DNA from: a bacterium | Lineage (GTDB): Bacteria; Patescibacteria; Paceibacteria; UBA6257; Brennerbacteraceae | Direction of reading: 5' to 3' | DNA length: 6,687 bases | Assembly: GCA_021813305.1 (NCBI GenBank) | Contig: JAKALE010000021.1 | Location: 1 to 6,687, forward strand | Shown: one piece after another, positions 1 through 6,401 of the stretch | Position numbering within the stretch: position 1 is the stretch's first letter | How the letters are laid out: each line of letters begins with the position of its first letter | Program-made: the position numbers and the translations under genes | The notes under the pieces: model-generated | Seen by the model: the letters and a program-made list of their open reading frames with translations, nothing else | Database searches by the model: none | What the model was told of the DNA's origin: nothing

Positions 1-1
1 G

Positions 2-2572
2 TGCGATTCGCATTACCCGAAGCCCGAGGATCGCGATGCACACGACGTGTTTTTGTCGATTCAAACAAAGACTACCGTGGATAACAAGGAACGCATGTCC
101 ATGAAGGAGGCTGATTTTTCCATCAAAGATCCGGCGTTGGTATGGAATGACGTGAAGGACGACCCCGACCTTGCGCAAGCATTTGAGAATACCGAGATTC
201 TCGCCCAGCGGTGCGATGCCGCAATCGAAATCGGCAAGCCGGCGTTTCCGAAATTTCCGGTTCCCCAGGGAACGACGCCGGAAGCGTATTTGCGCGATCT
301 TGCGCATCAGGGGGCTGCGCAAAAGTACGGCGATATGGTTCAGGAAACGTCAAAACGCCTGGAATACGAGCTTGATACCATTTGCAACATGGGATTCGCG
401 GATTATTTCCTGATTGTGCACGATTTCGTGCAATGGGCGCGCAACCAGGGGATCATGATCGGTCCGCGCGGTTCGGCTGCCGGCTCGGTGGTGCTCTACA
501 CGCTGGATATCACCGACCTTGATCCGATCAAATATGAGCTGATCTTTGAGCGGTTTTTGAACCCGGAACGCAAGATGCTTCCGGATATCGACATGGATGT
601 CGCGGAAGACCACCGCCAGGAACTTATCAAATACATCGAAGAGAAATACGGCAAGGATCATGTCGCTCAGATCGTGACGTTCGGAATCATGAAAGCGCGC
701 TTGGCAGTGCGCGACGTGGCGCGCGCATTGGGGTTGCCCTATGCCCTGGGCGATCAGATTTCGAAATTGATTCCATTCAATGTCACACTTGATGACGCTT
801 TGGCGACGATTCCCGAACTCAAGGAGCTGTACAATGCCAACCCCGATGCCAAGATCGTTATGGACTATGCTCGCAGACTCGAGGGCATCGTGCGGCATGC
901 GTCCACGCATGCCGCGGGCGTGGTCATCGCGCCCGGACCGTTGTCGGATTTCGCTCCGGTGCAATATGCGGCGCGTGGCGACGATAATACCTGCATCCAG
1001 TACGATTTTCATGTCGCCGAAGACATCGGGCTCGTGAAGATGGACGTCCTTGGGCTTGCTAACCTGACGGTCATCAAGAACGCGACCCGTATCGTGCGGA
1101 AAATTTACGATCCCGAGTTTGACATCGACAAAATTCCCGAAGGCGATCCGGCGGTATTTTCGCTTTTGACCCGCGCGGAAACTATCGGTGTGTTCCAACT
1201 TGAATCATCGGGCATGCAGCGGTACTTGAAGGAACTCAAGCCAACGACGTTCGAGGATATCCTGTCCATGATCGCGTTGTATCGCCCCGGCCCCATGGAA
1301 TCCATCCCTGATTTTATTGCAGCAAAACACGGGAGAAAGCAGGTGACCTATCTGCACCCATTGCTTGAACCGATTCTTTCTAAGACCTACGGCGTGATTG
1401 TCACCCAGGACCAAGTGCTTGAAATCGCGCGTAGGTTCGCGGGATTCACGTACGGAGAAGCGGATATTTTGCGCAAGGCAGTGGGCAAGAAGATCAAAGC
1501 GCTGCTTGACGAGCAAAAAGACAAGTTCGTGCAGGGTGCCGTGAAAACCCACGGCATGAAGCCACAGCTTGCGGAAAAAGTGTGGGATTTCATCGAGCCG
1601 TTCGCGCGGTACGGATTCAACCGCGCGCACGCTGCACGTTATGCGCGCATTGCGTACCAGACCGCATATCTGAAAGCGCATTACACGCCGGCATTCATGG
1701 CTGCTTTGCTTACATCGGATTTCGGCAACCTTGACCGCATTGCCATTGAGATCAGCGAAGCCCAGCGCATGGGCATGAAAATTGTGCCACCGCACGTAAA
1801 CAAGTCATTTTCCGAATTTGGCGTCGATCCGGAAACGAAAAATATCGTATTCAGCCTGTCCGCCATCAAGGGCGTCGGCGTCGGCGTCGCGGAAGCGATC
1901 CAGGAAGAACGTAAGCAAAACGGTCCCTTCACTTCGTTGACCAATTTCGTGGAGCGCGTGCCCAAGAACGTAGTGAACAAAAAGACCGTGGAATGTCTGG
2001 CAAAAGTCGGAGCATTCGATACGTTCGGCGAACGTGCCCAGATCGTTGCGGCGATGGATCAGATCACCAAATTCAGTTCGTCGTTGGACAAGCAGCAGAA
2101 CGCAAGCCAGATGGGTCTTTTTGGGGGATCGAGCGGGGTTCAGGTCAAATCTGCGATCAAGCTTCCCGATGTTCCGCCTGCAACCAAGAAAGACCGCATG
2201 GCATGGGAAAAAGAATTCCTTGGACTCTACCTGTCGGATAACCCGCTATCCGAACATCGGGGGACGCTTGCGCAGCTTGCGACACCCATTGCGCGCGTGA
2301 ATGAATCCATGGTCGGAAAGCGCTTGCGCATTGGCGGCATTATCGCGTCGTGCCGGAGAATTGTGACTAAGACCGGGCATGCGATGCTTTTCACGAAACT
2401 TGAAGACGCGTCGAACCGCAACATGGAGGTTGTGGTATTTCCCAGCACCTTGGAACAGAATCCTGGAGTCTGGGAGGAAGACCGGGTGGTTCTTGTCGAG
2501 GGAAGAATCAATGCGCGCGACGGAGAACTCAAGATGGTATGCGACAGCGTACGCGCAATCGAGAGCATTTGA
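2..2572 (+). CDS. dnaE: DNA polymerase III subunit alpha, 5'-truncated by window edge
   Basis: Catalytic subunit of the replicative polymerase (C-family), extending DNA 5'->3' at the fork in the cytoplasm. The frame is open from base 2, and its first residues (CDSHY, then AHDVFLSIQT) match the end of a PHP domain, so the true start is off the window; 856 residues are visible. Numbering from the first visible codon: palm GPRGSAAGS from 154; PDIDMD at 194-199 with the first two catalytic Asp (D195/D197 or D197/D199 by alignment); HASTHAAGV; third catalytic Asp D348 in GLVKMDVLGL; GEADILRKAVGKK; helix-hairpin-helix about 617-637; QMGLF at 703-707, which fits the sliding-clamp-binding consensus; OB fold about 771-850. 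It ends right after the OB fold, so the C-terminal tau-binding domain of E. coli alpha is absent, as in other short DnaE forms. Residues around YGFNRAHAARYARIAYQ differ from the usual FNKSHAAAYA pattern. Identity is very secure. Confidence 0.97.
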   Translation, partial: CDSHYPKPEDRDAHDVFLSIQTKTTVDNKERMSMKEADFSIKDPALVWNDVKDDPDLAQAFENTEILAQRCDAAIEIGKPAFPKFPVPQGTTPEAYLRDLAHQGAAQKYGDMVQETSKRLEYELDTICNMGFADYFLIVHDFVQWARNQGIMIGPRGSAAGSVVLYTLDITDLDPIKYELIFERFLNPERKMLPDIDMDVAEDHRQELIKYIEEKYGKDHVAQIVTFGIMKARLAVRDVARALGLPYALGDQISKLIPFNVTLDDALATIPELKELYNANPDAKIVMDYARRLEGIVRHASTHAAGVVIAPGPLSDFAPVQYAARGDDNTCIQYDFHVAEDIGLVKMDVLGLANLTVIKNATRIVRKIYDPEFDIDKIPEGDPAVFSLLTRAETIGVFQLESSGMQRYLKELKPTTFEDILSMIALYRPGPMESIPDFIAAKHGRKQVTYLHPLLEPILSKTYGVIVTQDQVLEIARRFAGFTYGEADILRKAVGKKIKALLDEQKDKFVQGAVKTHGMKPQLAEKVWDFIEPFARYGFNRAHAARYARIAYQTAYLKAHYTPAFMAALLTSDFGNLDRIAIEISEAQRMGMKIVPPHVNKSFSEFGVDPETKNIVFSLSAIKGVGVGVAEAIQEERKQNGPFTSLTNFVERVPKNVVNKKTVECLAKVGAFDTFGERAQIVAAMDQITKFSSSLDKQQNASQMGLFGGSSGVQVKSAIKLPDVPPATKKDRMAWEKEFLGLYLSDNPLSEHRGTLAQLATPIARVNESMVGKRLRIGGIIASCRRIVTKTGHAMLFTKLEDASNRNMEVVVFPSTLEQNPGVWEEDRVVLVEGRINARDGELKMVCDSVRAIESI

Positions 2573-2579
2573 GGTTCGG

Positions 2580-2608
2580 TTGCGCTTTAGGTAGTTATTC
2601 CGTACAAT
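2580..2608 (+). promoter_or_regulatory. Putative sigma-70-type promoter of ftsH
   Basis: TTGCGC at 2580-2585, a 17-base spacer and TACAAT at 2603-2608. Only eight bases separate the -10 box from the ftsH ATG at 2617, so a start about 7 bases past the box gives an mRNA with a leader of one or two bases or none. No Shine-Dalgarno sequence lies before the ATG, in agreement with leaderless translation. No terminator is visible between dnaE and this promoter, so read-through from dnaE is also possible. Confidence 0.6.
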
Positions 2609-2616
2609 AGAATCCT

Positions 2617-4527
2617 ATGAAGAATCTTTTGAAAAATCTCTTTTTCGTCATCGGCATTTTTGTCGTACTTTCCCTTGTCTTCTCGTTTTTTACCGGGAAT
2701 AAGACACAGTCCGCGCAGTCTATCGCGCTGACCGATCTTGCGCGCAGGATACAGGCAGGCCAGATCAAAAAAATCGACGTGCAGGATAACGCATTGACTG
2801 CCACGGACACCGCGGGCAAAGTGTGGACTTCGGAAAAAGAATCGGAATCGTCGTTGTCTCAATCGCTTATGAATCTTGGTGTAGACAAGGCGAAATTGGC
2901 AACAGTTGATGTCCAACTGAGCCAGAGTTCCGGATCCGGCTCCATGTGGCTAACCATTTTGATCGATGTTGTCGCGCCGTTCCTTATGATCGTTGGGCTG
3001 TTCTGGTTCATGTCGCGCCAAGCCCAGAAAGGCATGGCACAAACGTTCAATTTCGGCAGAGCGAACCTGAAACTGTTTACCAATCCTAAGGAACGCACCA
3101 CATTTAAAGATGTGGCAGGAGCAAAAGAAGCCAAAGAAGAATTGCGTGAGATCGTTGATTTTCTCAAGCATGCCAAGCGTTTTTTGGACTTGGGTGCGCG
3201 CATTCCCCGGGGCGTGTTGCTTATGGGTGCGCCAGGAACTGGCAAGACACTGTTGGCTCGCGCGATTGCAGGAGAAGCCGGGGTTCCGTTTTTCCATATT
3301 TCCGGTTCGGAATTCGTGGAAATGTTCGTGGGTGTGGGCGCAAGCCGCGTCAGGGATCTGTTCGCGACCGCAAAGAAGGCCGCACCGGCGATTATTTTCA
3401 TCGATGAAATCGATGCCGTTGGTAGGCAGCGCGGTACGGGATTGGGCGGGGGCCACGACGAGCGCGAGCAGACACTTAATCAGATCCTTGTCGAAATGGA
3501 CGGATTCGATCGCGAAACGAACATTATTATTGTCGCGGCGACCAACAGACCCGATGTTTTGGATCCTGCCTTGTTGCGTCCGGGGCGCTTCGATCGCAGA
3601 ATCATTATTGATTTGCCTGACGTCAAAGAGCGGGAAGAGATTCTACAGCTGCACCTGGCGAATAAAAAAGTTGCACCGGACGTCAATGTCCGCAGGATTG
3701 CGCAGCGTACCCCGGGGTTTGCCGGCGCGGACCTTGCTAATCTTGTAAACGAAGCGGCGCTGCTTGCCGCGCGCAAGAACAAAAAAGCCCTTGACCAGGA
3801 GGATTTGCTGTCTGCGATGGAAAAAGTCATTCTTGGTCCCGAGCGCAAGAGCCATGTACTGACGCAGCAGGAGCGGGAAATCACTGCGTATCATGAAGCT
3901 GGGCATGCGCTTGTTGCGACCATGCTTCCGCACGCGGATCCAGTGCACAAGATTTCGATTATTTCCCGTGGCCGCGCAGCCGGGTATACGCTCAAGCTTC
4001 CGGTCGAAGATCAGCATTTGTATACCAAATCGCATTTTTTGGACGAATTGGCGAGCCTTCTGGGCGGATACGTCGCCGAGCAGGTCGTATTCAAGGAATT
4101 GACTACCGGCGCATCCAATGATTTGCAGCATGCAACCGAACTGGCGCGCAGCCTCGTGACCGAATACGGCATGTCGGAGAAATTCGGCCCAGTCAGTTTT
4201 AGTTCGCAAAGCGGCATGGTGTTTTTGGGCCGCGATCTTGGCACTGAACGCGATTATTCCGAAAAAGTTGCGCAGGATATCGACGCCGAAGTTGCGAAAT
4301 TCCTTGCCAATGCCCGTGCGCAGGCGGAAACCATCATTAGGGAAAAGCGCACGATTCTTGACGCCATTGCCCGGCGTCTGACCGAACGGGAAACAATCGA
4401 AAAGGAAGAATTCGAAACGTTGATCGCGCAATTCGCGTCCGCTGCCAGTGAAAAGCAGAAAACGGCCGCTTCAAAGCGCACGGCGCCGAAAAAGAAGATT
4501 GGAAAGTCGTTGCAAACGGAGGCGTAA
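2617..4527 (+). CDS. ftsH: ATP-dependent zinc metalloprotease FtsH
   Basis: Membrane-anchored hexameric AAA+ protease that extracts and degrades misfolded or short-lived membrane and cytosolic proteins. It has 636 residues, normal for the family. TM1 spans about 8-25, a short extracytoplasmic domain follows, and TM2 spans about 110-133. The AAA module has Walker A GAPGTGKT (204-211), the pore motif MFVGVGA, Walker B IIFIDEID (259-266), and the second region of homology with arginines in RPGRFDRR (321-328). The peptidase domain has the zinc motif HEAGH (426-430), and D502 in TTGASNDLQ matches the third zinc ligand. All catalytic residues are present, so it should be active. The C-terminus is a Lys/Ala-rich tail. 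The start is the first ATG, placed directly after a -10 box and followed at once by TM1. The gap to dnaE is 44 bases with its own promoter, and the stop lies inside a terminator hairpin. Identity is very secure. Confidence 0.98.
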   Translation: MKNLLKNLFFVIGIFVVLSLVFSFFTGNKTQSAQSIALTDLARRIQAGQIKKIDVQDNALTATDTAGKVWTSEKESESSLSQSLMNLGVDKAKLATVDVQLSQSSGSGSMWLTILIDVVAPFLMIVGLFWFMSRQAQKGMAQTFNFGRANLKLFTNPKERTTFKDVAGAKEAKEELREIVDFLKHAKRFLDLGARIPRGVLLMGAPGTGKTLLARAIAGEAGVPFFHISGSEFVEMFVGVGASRVRDLFATAKKAAPAIIFIDEIDAVGRQRGTGLGGGHDEREQTLNQILVEMDGFDRETNIIIVAATNRPDVLDPALLRPGRFDRRIIIDLPDVKEREEILQLHLANKKVAPDVNVRRIAQRTPGFAGADLANLVNEAALLAARKNKKALDQEDLLSAMEKVILGPERKSHVLTQQEREITAYHEAGHALVATMLPHADPVHKISIISRGRAAGYTLKLPVEDQHLYTKSHFLDELASLLGGYVAEQVVFKELTTGASNDLQHATELARSLVTEYGMSEKFGPVSFSSQSGMVFLGRDLGTERDYSEKVAQDIDAEVAKFLANARAQAETIIREKRTILDAIARRLTERETIEKEEFETLIAQFASAASEKQKTAASKRTAPKKKIGKSLQTEA

Positions 4528-4545
4528 GCCTCCGGTTGCGTTTTT
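4512..4545 (+). terminator. Intrinsic terminator overlapping the ftsH stop codon
   Basis: Arms 4512-4523 and 4528-4539 pair over 12 positions with one A/G mismatch. The inner seven base pairs (CGGAGGC/GCCTCCG) are perfect. The loop is GTAA and contains the ftsH TAA stop. One G and five T (4541-4545) follow. It also separates ftsH from the convergent tRNA whose 3' end is at 4553. On the minus strand no comparable T run follows the hairpin, so it should work mainly for ftsH. Confidence 0.8.
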
Positions 4546-4552
4546 ATGATCG

Positions 4553-4624
4553 TGCGCACTCCTGGATTCGAACCAGGGACCAGACGTGTATAAGACGCCC
4601 GCTCTGCCGCTGAGCTAAGTGCGC
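4553..4624 (-). tRNA. tRNA-Ile, anticodon UAU (reads AUA)
   Basis: I folded the minus strand by hand. The acceptor stem GCGCACT/AGTGCGC is perfect over 7 bp, U8 and A9 are present, and the D stem is GCTC/GAGC with G18G19 in the loop. The anticodon stem GGCGT/ACGTC has one G-U pair. The loop is CTTATAC, giving anticodon UAU at 4592-4590 with A37. The variable loop has 5 bases, the T stem is CCTGG/CCAGG and the T loop is TTCGAAT. The discriminator is A73, followed by CGA, so CCA is not encoded. C4-G69, U12-A23, C29-G41 and A73 agree with known E. coli isoleucine identity elements. Most bacteria read AUA with a CAU anticodon converted to lysidine by TilS; an encoded UAU is the uncommon solution. 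It converges on ftsH and diverges from the SDR gene. Confidence 0.93.
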
Positions 4625-4634
4625 AAAGGAAATT

Positions 4635-4648
4635 AGCCGCGTTCGGCT
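4635..4648. repeat. Perfect 5-bp inverted repeat with 4-base centre between divergent genes
   Basis: AGCCG, CGTT, CGGCT form a perfect palindrome with a four-base centre. Relative to the predicted SDR start it covers about -40 to -27, where a -35 box would be expected but is not convincing. Relative to the predicted tRNA start near 4652 it lies in the first transcribed bases, upstream of the tRNA 5' end at 4624. It could be an operator or activator site, or simply a hairpin in the 5' leader of the tRNA precursor. The sequence alone does not decide. Confidence 0.45.
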
Positions 4649-4658
4649 CGGTGCGAAT

Positions 4659-4687
4659 AGTATATAATGAAATCATGAAACTGGAAA
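4659..4687 (-). promoter_or_regulatory. Putative promoter of tRNA-Ile(UAU)
   Basis: On the minus strand TTTCCA (4687-4682) is followed by a 17-base spacer and TATACT (4664-4659). The -35 box matches four of six and the -10 box five of six consensus positions. The predicted start is near 4652, giving a 28-base leader to be removed by RNase P. The -35 box lies inside the first codons of the divergent SDR gene, and the -10 box shares 4663-4664 with that gene's -10 box. Confidence 0.55.
4663..4668 (+). promoter_or_regulatory. Consensus -10 box of the SDR gene
   Basis: A perfect TATAAT lies six bases before the ATG at 4675, so transcription should begin at or next to the A of the start codon (leaderless). 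No good -35 box is found at 16-18 bp (CGTTCG at 17 bp); a palindrome occupies that place. The position also argues against the in-frame upstream GTG at 4651, because that codon would lie before the promoter's own start site. Confidence 0.6.
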
Positions 4688-5412
4688 ACAAAGTCGTTGT
4701 GGTTACCGGTGCGTCCAGGGGGATCGGCCGTGCTATCGCGATAGCGGCTGCCGCCGAAGGTGCGCGGGTGATCGTGAATTTCCGCGTGAACAAGGAAAAG
4801 GCGGACGAGGTAGTCGCGTTGATCGGTCCTGAAAAAGCCCACGCGGTGCAGGCGGATGTCACTCGGGAAGAAGATGTGCGTGCTCTCGTTTCAGAAACGT
4901 TACTTCGTTTCGGGAAAATCGACGTGCTGGTCAATAATGCGGGTGCGATTATCAGGCCCGGGGATTGGAAATCGGACGCCATGACATGGCACAAAACTCT
5001 TGATGTGAATCTTACGGGTGCGTGGCTTATGATCCGCGAAACGGTTCCTTATATGCAGAAGCGCGGCAAGGGGGCGATTGTGAATATCGGATCGATGACG
5101 GGAATAAACGGAGCGGCTGCGGTGCTTGCATACGCGTCGGCAAAGGCGGGTATCGTCGGATTGACTCGTTCGTTCGCGAAAGAATTAGCTCCTAACATTC
5201 GCGTGAATGCCGTACTGCCAAGCATTGTACTGACCGATATGACCGCAGCTTCAGGCACTGGCGTCGCGGAACGGTTCCGAACCCAGACACCGCTTGGGCG
5301 TATCGCAATGCCGGACGAAATCGCCCACCCCGTGATATTTTTGTCGTCGGATGACTCCAGTTACATAACGGGGGAAGCGCTTTGTGTGGACGGCGGGTAC
5401 GCCTTGCGATGA
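4675..5412 (+). CDS. Short-chain dehydrogenase/reductase, FabG-like
   Basis: A classical SDR oxidoreductase: NAD(P)H-dependent reduction of a carbonyl or oxidation of an alcohol, soluble and cytoplasmic. It has 245 residues, the size expected of FabG (3-oxoacyl-ACP reductase). The cofactor motif TGASRGIG is at 11-18, and R15 hints at NADP(H). NNAG is at 87-90. The catalytic tetrad is N112, S140, Y153 and K157 (YASAK), all present, and the C-terminus has SYITGEALCVDGG. FabG is the nearest well-known family, but the substrate cannot be told from these motifs, and no other fatty-acid synthesis gene is nearby; a sugar or other alcohol dehydrogenase is possible. The ATG at 4675 is chosen because a TATAAT box lies six bases before it. 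It is divergent from tRNA-Ile(UAU). It uses ATA for 4 of 19 isoleucines (residue 23, residue 144 and two near the C-terminus), against none found in dnaE and one in ftsH. Confidence 0.93.
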   Translation: MKLENKVVVVTGASRGIGRAIAIAAAAEGARVIVNFRVNKEKADEVVALIGPEKAHAVQADVTREEDVRALVSETLLRFGKIDVLVNNAGAIIRPGDWKSDAMTWHKTLDVNLTGAWLMIRETVPYMQKRGKGAIVNIGSMTGINGAAAVLAYASAKAGIVGLTRSFAKELAPNIRVNAVLPSIVLTDMTAASGTGVAERFRTQTPLGRIAMPDEIAHPVIFLSSDDSSYITGEALCVDGGYALR

Positions 5413-5416
5413 CCGA

Positions 5417-5445
5417 TTGTGTTTTTTTGCAGCGATTTGTACAAT
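5417..5445 (+). promoter_or_regulatory. Putative promoter of the PilO-like gene
   Basis: TTGTGT at 5417-5422, a 17-base spacer containing a run of seven T, and TACAAT at 5440-5445. The predicted start is near 5452, leaving about seven bases before the ATG at 5459, too short for a Shine-Dalgarno sequence. The -10 box is the same as that of ftsH. Confidence 0.55.
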
Positions 5446-5458
5446 AAGTGACGCATCG

Positions 5459-5992
5459 ATGGAGCAGCAATCATTTTTCAATTTCAGGCAGGATACCCGC
5501 CGCGTTCTCATGTTTGCCGGCGGCGTTTCGGCGGCACTGTTCGTCGTGCTTATCGTTTCGTTCACGCAAACAGCTTCATTGGTTTCTTCAATCGTGCAGC
5601 TTCGCTCTCAGCTTGCCGCAAATCAGCTCGCATTCAATCAGCTCGCTTCATTACAGTCAGAACGCAAGCAGGCGGAACCGCTTTTCCGAGACCTGCGGGT
5701 CGTATTCCCCGATGAAGAAGCGTTGTTCGCATTGACCGGATTCATGGAACAGACCGCTCAGAAAAATAAAGTGCAGCAGACATTTGCGTTCGGAGCGGAG
5801 TATCAGGGCGATGTGCACGTGCAGAAAAACATCGGGTTTACGCTGAGTGCCCAATCATCGCTGGACAATTTCGTCTCATATTTGCGTACATTGGGGCAGG
5901 CTCCGTTCTTCATCGATTTCGGAAACTTGGAAATCAACCAGTCCGGAGCCGGATATCAATTCAATACGGTTGGCAGGATTTTATTGCGCTAA
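5459..5992 (+). CDS. PilO-like membrane protein (possible type IV pilus/secretion inner-membrane component)
   Basis: A 177-residue protein with a short cytoplasmic N-terminus, one membrane segment at about 16-35, a probable coiled coil at about 40-75 (SIVQLRSQLAANQLAFNQLA), and a C-terminal domain from about 80. The last part, roughly FTLSAQSSLDNFVSYLRTLG then FFIDFGNLEIN and YQFNTVGRILL, has the strand-helix-strand-strand pattern of the ferredoxin-like fold of PilO/GspM proteins. In type IV pilus systems PilO pairs with PilN and links PilM to the pilus machinery. No pilM, pilN, pilB or pilC is in the window, so the name rests on architecture only and general coiled-coil membrane proteins remain possible. 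The start is the ATG just after the promoter; upstream in-frame codons lie inside the SDR gene. The next gene follows after 11 bases, which suggests co-transcription. Confidence 0.7.
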   Translation: MEQQSFFNFRQDTRRVLMFAGGVSAALFVVLIVSFTQTASLVSSIVQLRSQLAANQLAFNQLASLQSERKQAEPLFRDLRVVFPDEEALFALTGFMEQTAQKNKVQQTFAFGAEYQGDVHVQKNIGFTLSAQSSLDNFVSYLRTLGQAPFFIDFGNLEINQSGAGYQFNTVGRILLR

Positions 5993-6003
5993 TCATTATT
6001 ACT

Positions 6004-6315
6004 ATGTTCCAAAAAACAGCCGGTTTGAAGCTTCAAGTGGGAAGAAAAGGGGAATACACATATCTGGTGGCAGCTTGTTCCATTTCTCTTGTGCTTCTCG
6101 GCCTGGCAGGGTATAGTATTTGGTATTCGAGTAGTTTGCTTCAGAAGCTGTCCGGTCGGCCGGATACGAGCGGTATGCAAGCGGCGCATTTTTCCCTTTC
6201 TCAGGCTCAGGAAAATCCTCGATTGCAATCGGCCCAGTCGTGGCTCGCGGCATTTTCTTCCGCTACGTCGACCGCGACAACGACACCTTCGGGTTCGGCG
6301 CAGCCAAAGCGTTGA
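6004..6315 (+). CDS. Small single-pass membrane protein of unknown function
   Basis: A 103-residue protein that I do not recognise. The N-terminus (1-19) is basic (K4, K9, R14, K15), one membrane segment spans about 20-41, and the remainder is polar. It has no obvious domain and ends in a Thr/Ser/Ala-rich stretch (SSATSTATTTPSGS) and a basic tip. The positive-inside rule puts the N-terminus in the cytoplasm and the C-terminal 60 residues outside. It begins 11 bases after the PilO-like stop with no Shine-Dalgarno sequence, so translation is probably coupled or unaided. The shared topology and probable operon suggest it may work with the PilO-like protein. The stop is only eight bases before tRNA-Ile(GAU). 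Confidence 0.65.
   Translation: MFQKTAGLKLQVGRKGEYTYLVAACSISLVLLGLAGYSIWYSSSLLQKLSGRPDTSGMQAAHFSLSQAQENPRLQSAQSWLAAFSSATSTATTTPSGSAQPKR
6089..6117 (+). promoter_or_regulatory. Possible internal promoter upstream of tRNA-Ile(GAU)
   Basis: TTGTGC (6089-6094), a 17-base spacer and TATAGT (6112-6117) lie inside the small membrane-protein gene, about 200 bases before the tRNA. The boxes resemble those of ftsH and the PilO-like gene, and no better promoter is seen nearer the tRNA. The match may be chance, since the bases also encode the membrane segment. Confidence 0.25.
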
Positions 6316-6323
6316 ACCGTACC

Positions 6324-6395
6324 GGGTGACTAGCTCAGTGGTAGAGCGCGTCTCTGATAAAGACGAGGCCGAAGGTCCGATCCCTTCGTCACCCA
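6324..6395 (+). tRNA. tRNA-Ile, anticodon GAU (reads AUU/AUC)
   Basis: The acceptor stem GGGTGAC/GTCACCC is perfect, U8 and A9 are present, the D stem is GCTC/GAGC with G18G19, and the anticodon stem is CGTCT/AGACG. The loop CTGATAA has anticodon GAU at 6356-6358 with A37 and A38. The variable loop is AGGCC, the T stem is GAAGG/CCTTC and the discriminator is A73. CCA is not encoded (CGC follows). The T loop is TCCGATC: position 55 (6377) is C instead of the near-universal U that becomes pseudouridine. It starts eight bases after a protein stop codon and is followed by a strong hairpin, so it is probably cut from an mRNA-tRNA transcript. It is not in an rRNA operon here, unlike the common tRNA-Ile(GAU) location in the 16S-23S spacer. 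Confidence 0.95.
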
Positions 6396-6401
6396 CGCGA
6401 A

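Noticed and set aside
350..1198. Long open frame (282 codons) on the minus strand opposite dnaE
   Set aside because: It lies wholly within the polymerase catalytic core; the translation is low-quality, His/Arg-rich, with no recognisable domain. It is a shadow of a GC-biased coding strand.
3643..4431. Long open frame (262 codons) on the minus strand opposite ftsH
   Set aside because: It overlaps the conserved AAA and peptidase regions of ftsH and shows no motif of its own.
4651..4674. In-frame GTG start at 4651 for the SDR
   Set aside because: It lies before the TATAAT box at 4663-4668, so it would not be in the predicted mRNA, and FabG-type proteins start near MKLENKVVVVTG.
4254..4994. Open frame on the minus strand spanning the ftsH end, tRNA-Ile(UAU) and the SDR start
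   Set aside because: It reads through a tRNA, a terminator and two promoters; the RLVPGSNPG-type string is the usual artefact of translating a tRNA T arm.
5389..5428. Possible terminator after the SDR (GGCG/CGCC hairpin, then T7)
   Set aside because: The 4-bp stem lies inside the coding end and is about 20 bases away from the T run, and the T run is better explained as the spacer of the next promoter.
5415..5440. Near-repeat CGATTGT / CGATTTGT around the T run
   Set aside because: Only two imperfect copies of 7-8 bases; no support for a binding site beyond chance.
6067..6078. Possible lipobox (VAAC, Cys25) in the small membrane protein
   Set aside because: The hydrophobic segment follows the Cys instead of preceding it, so this is not a type II signal peptide but part of a membrane helix.
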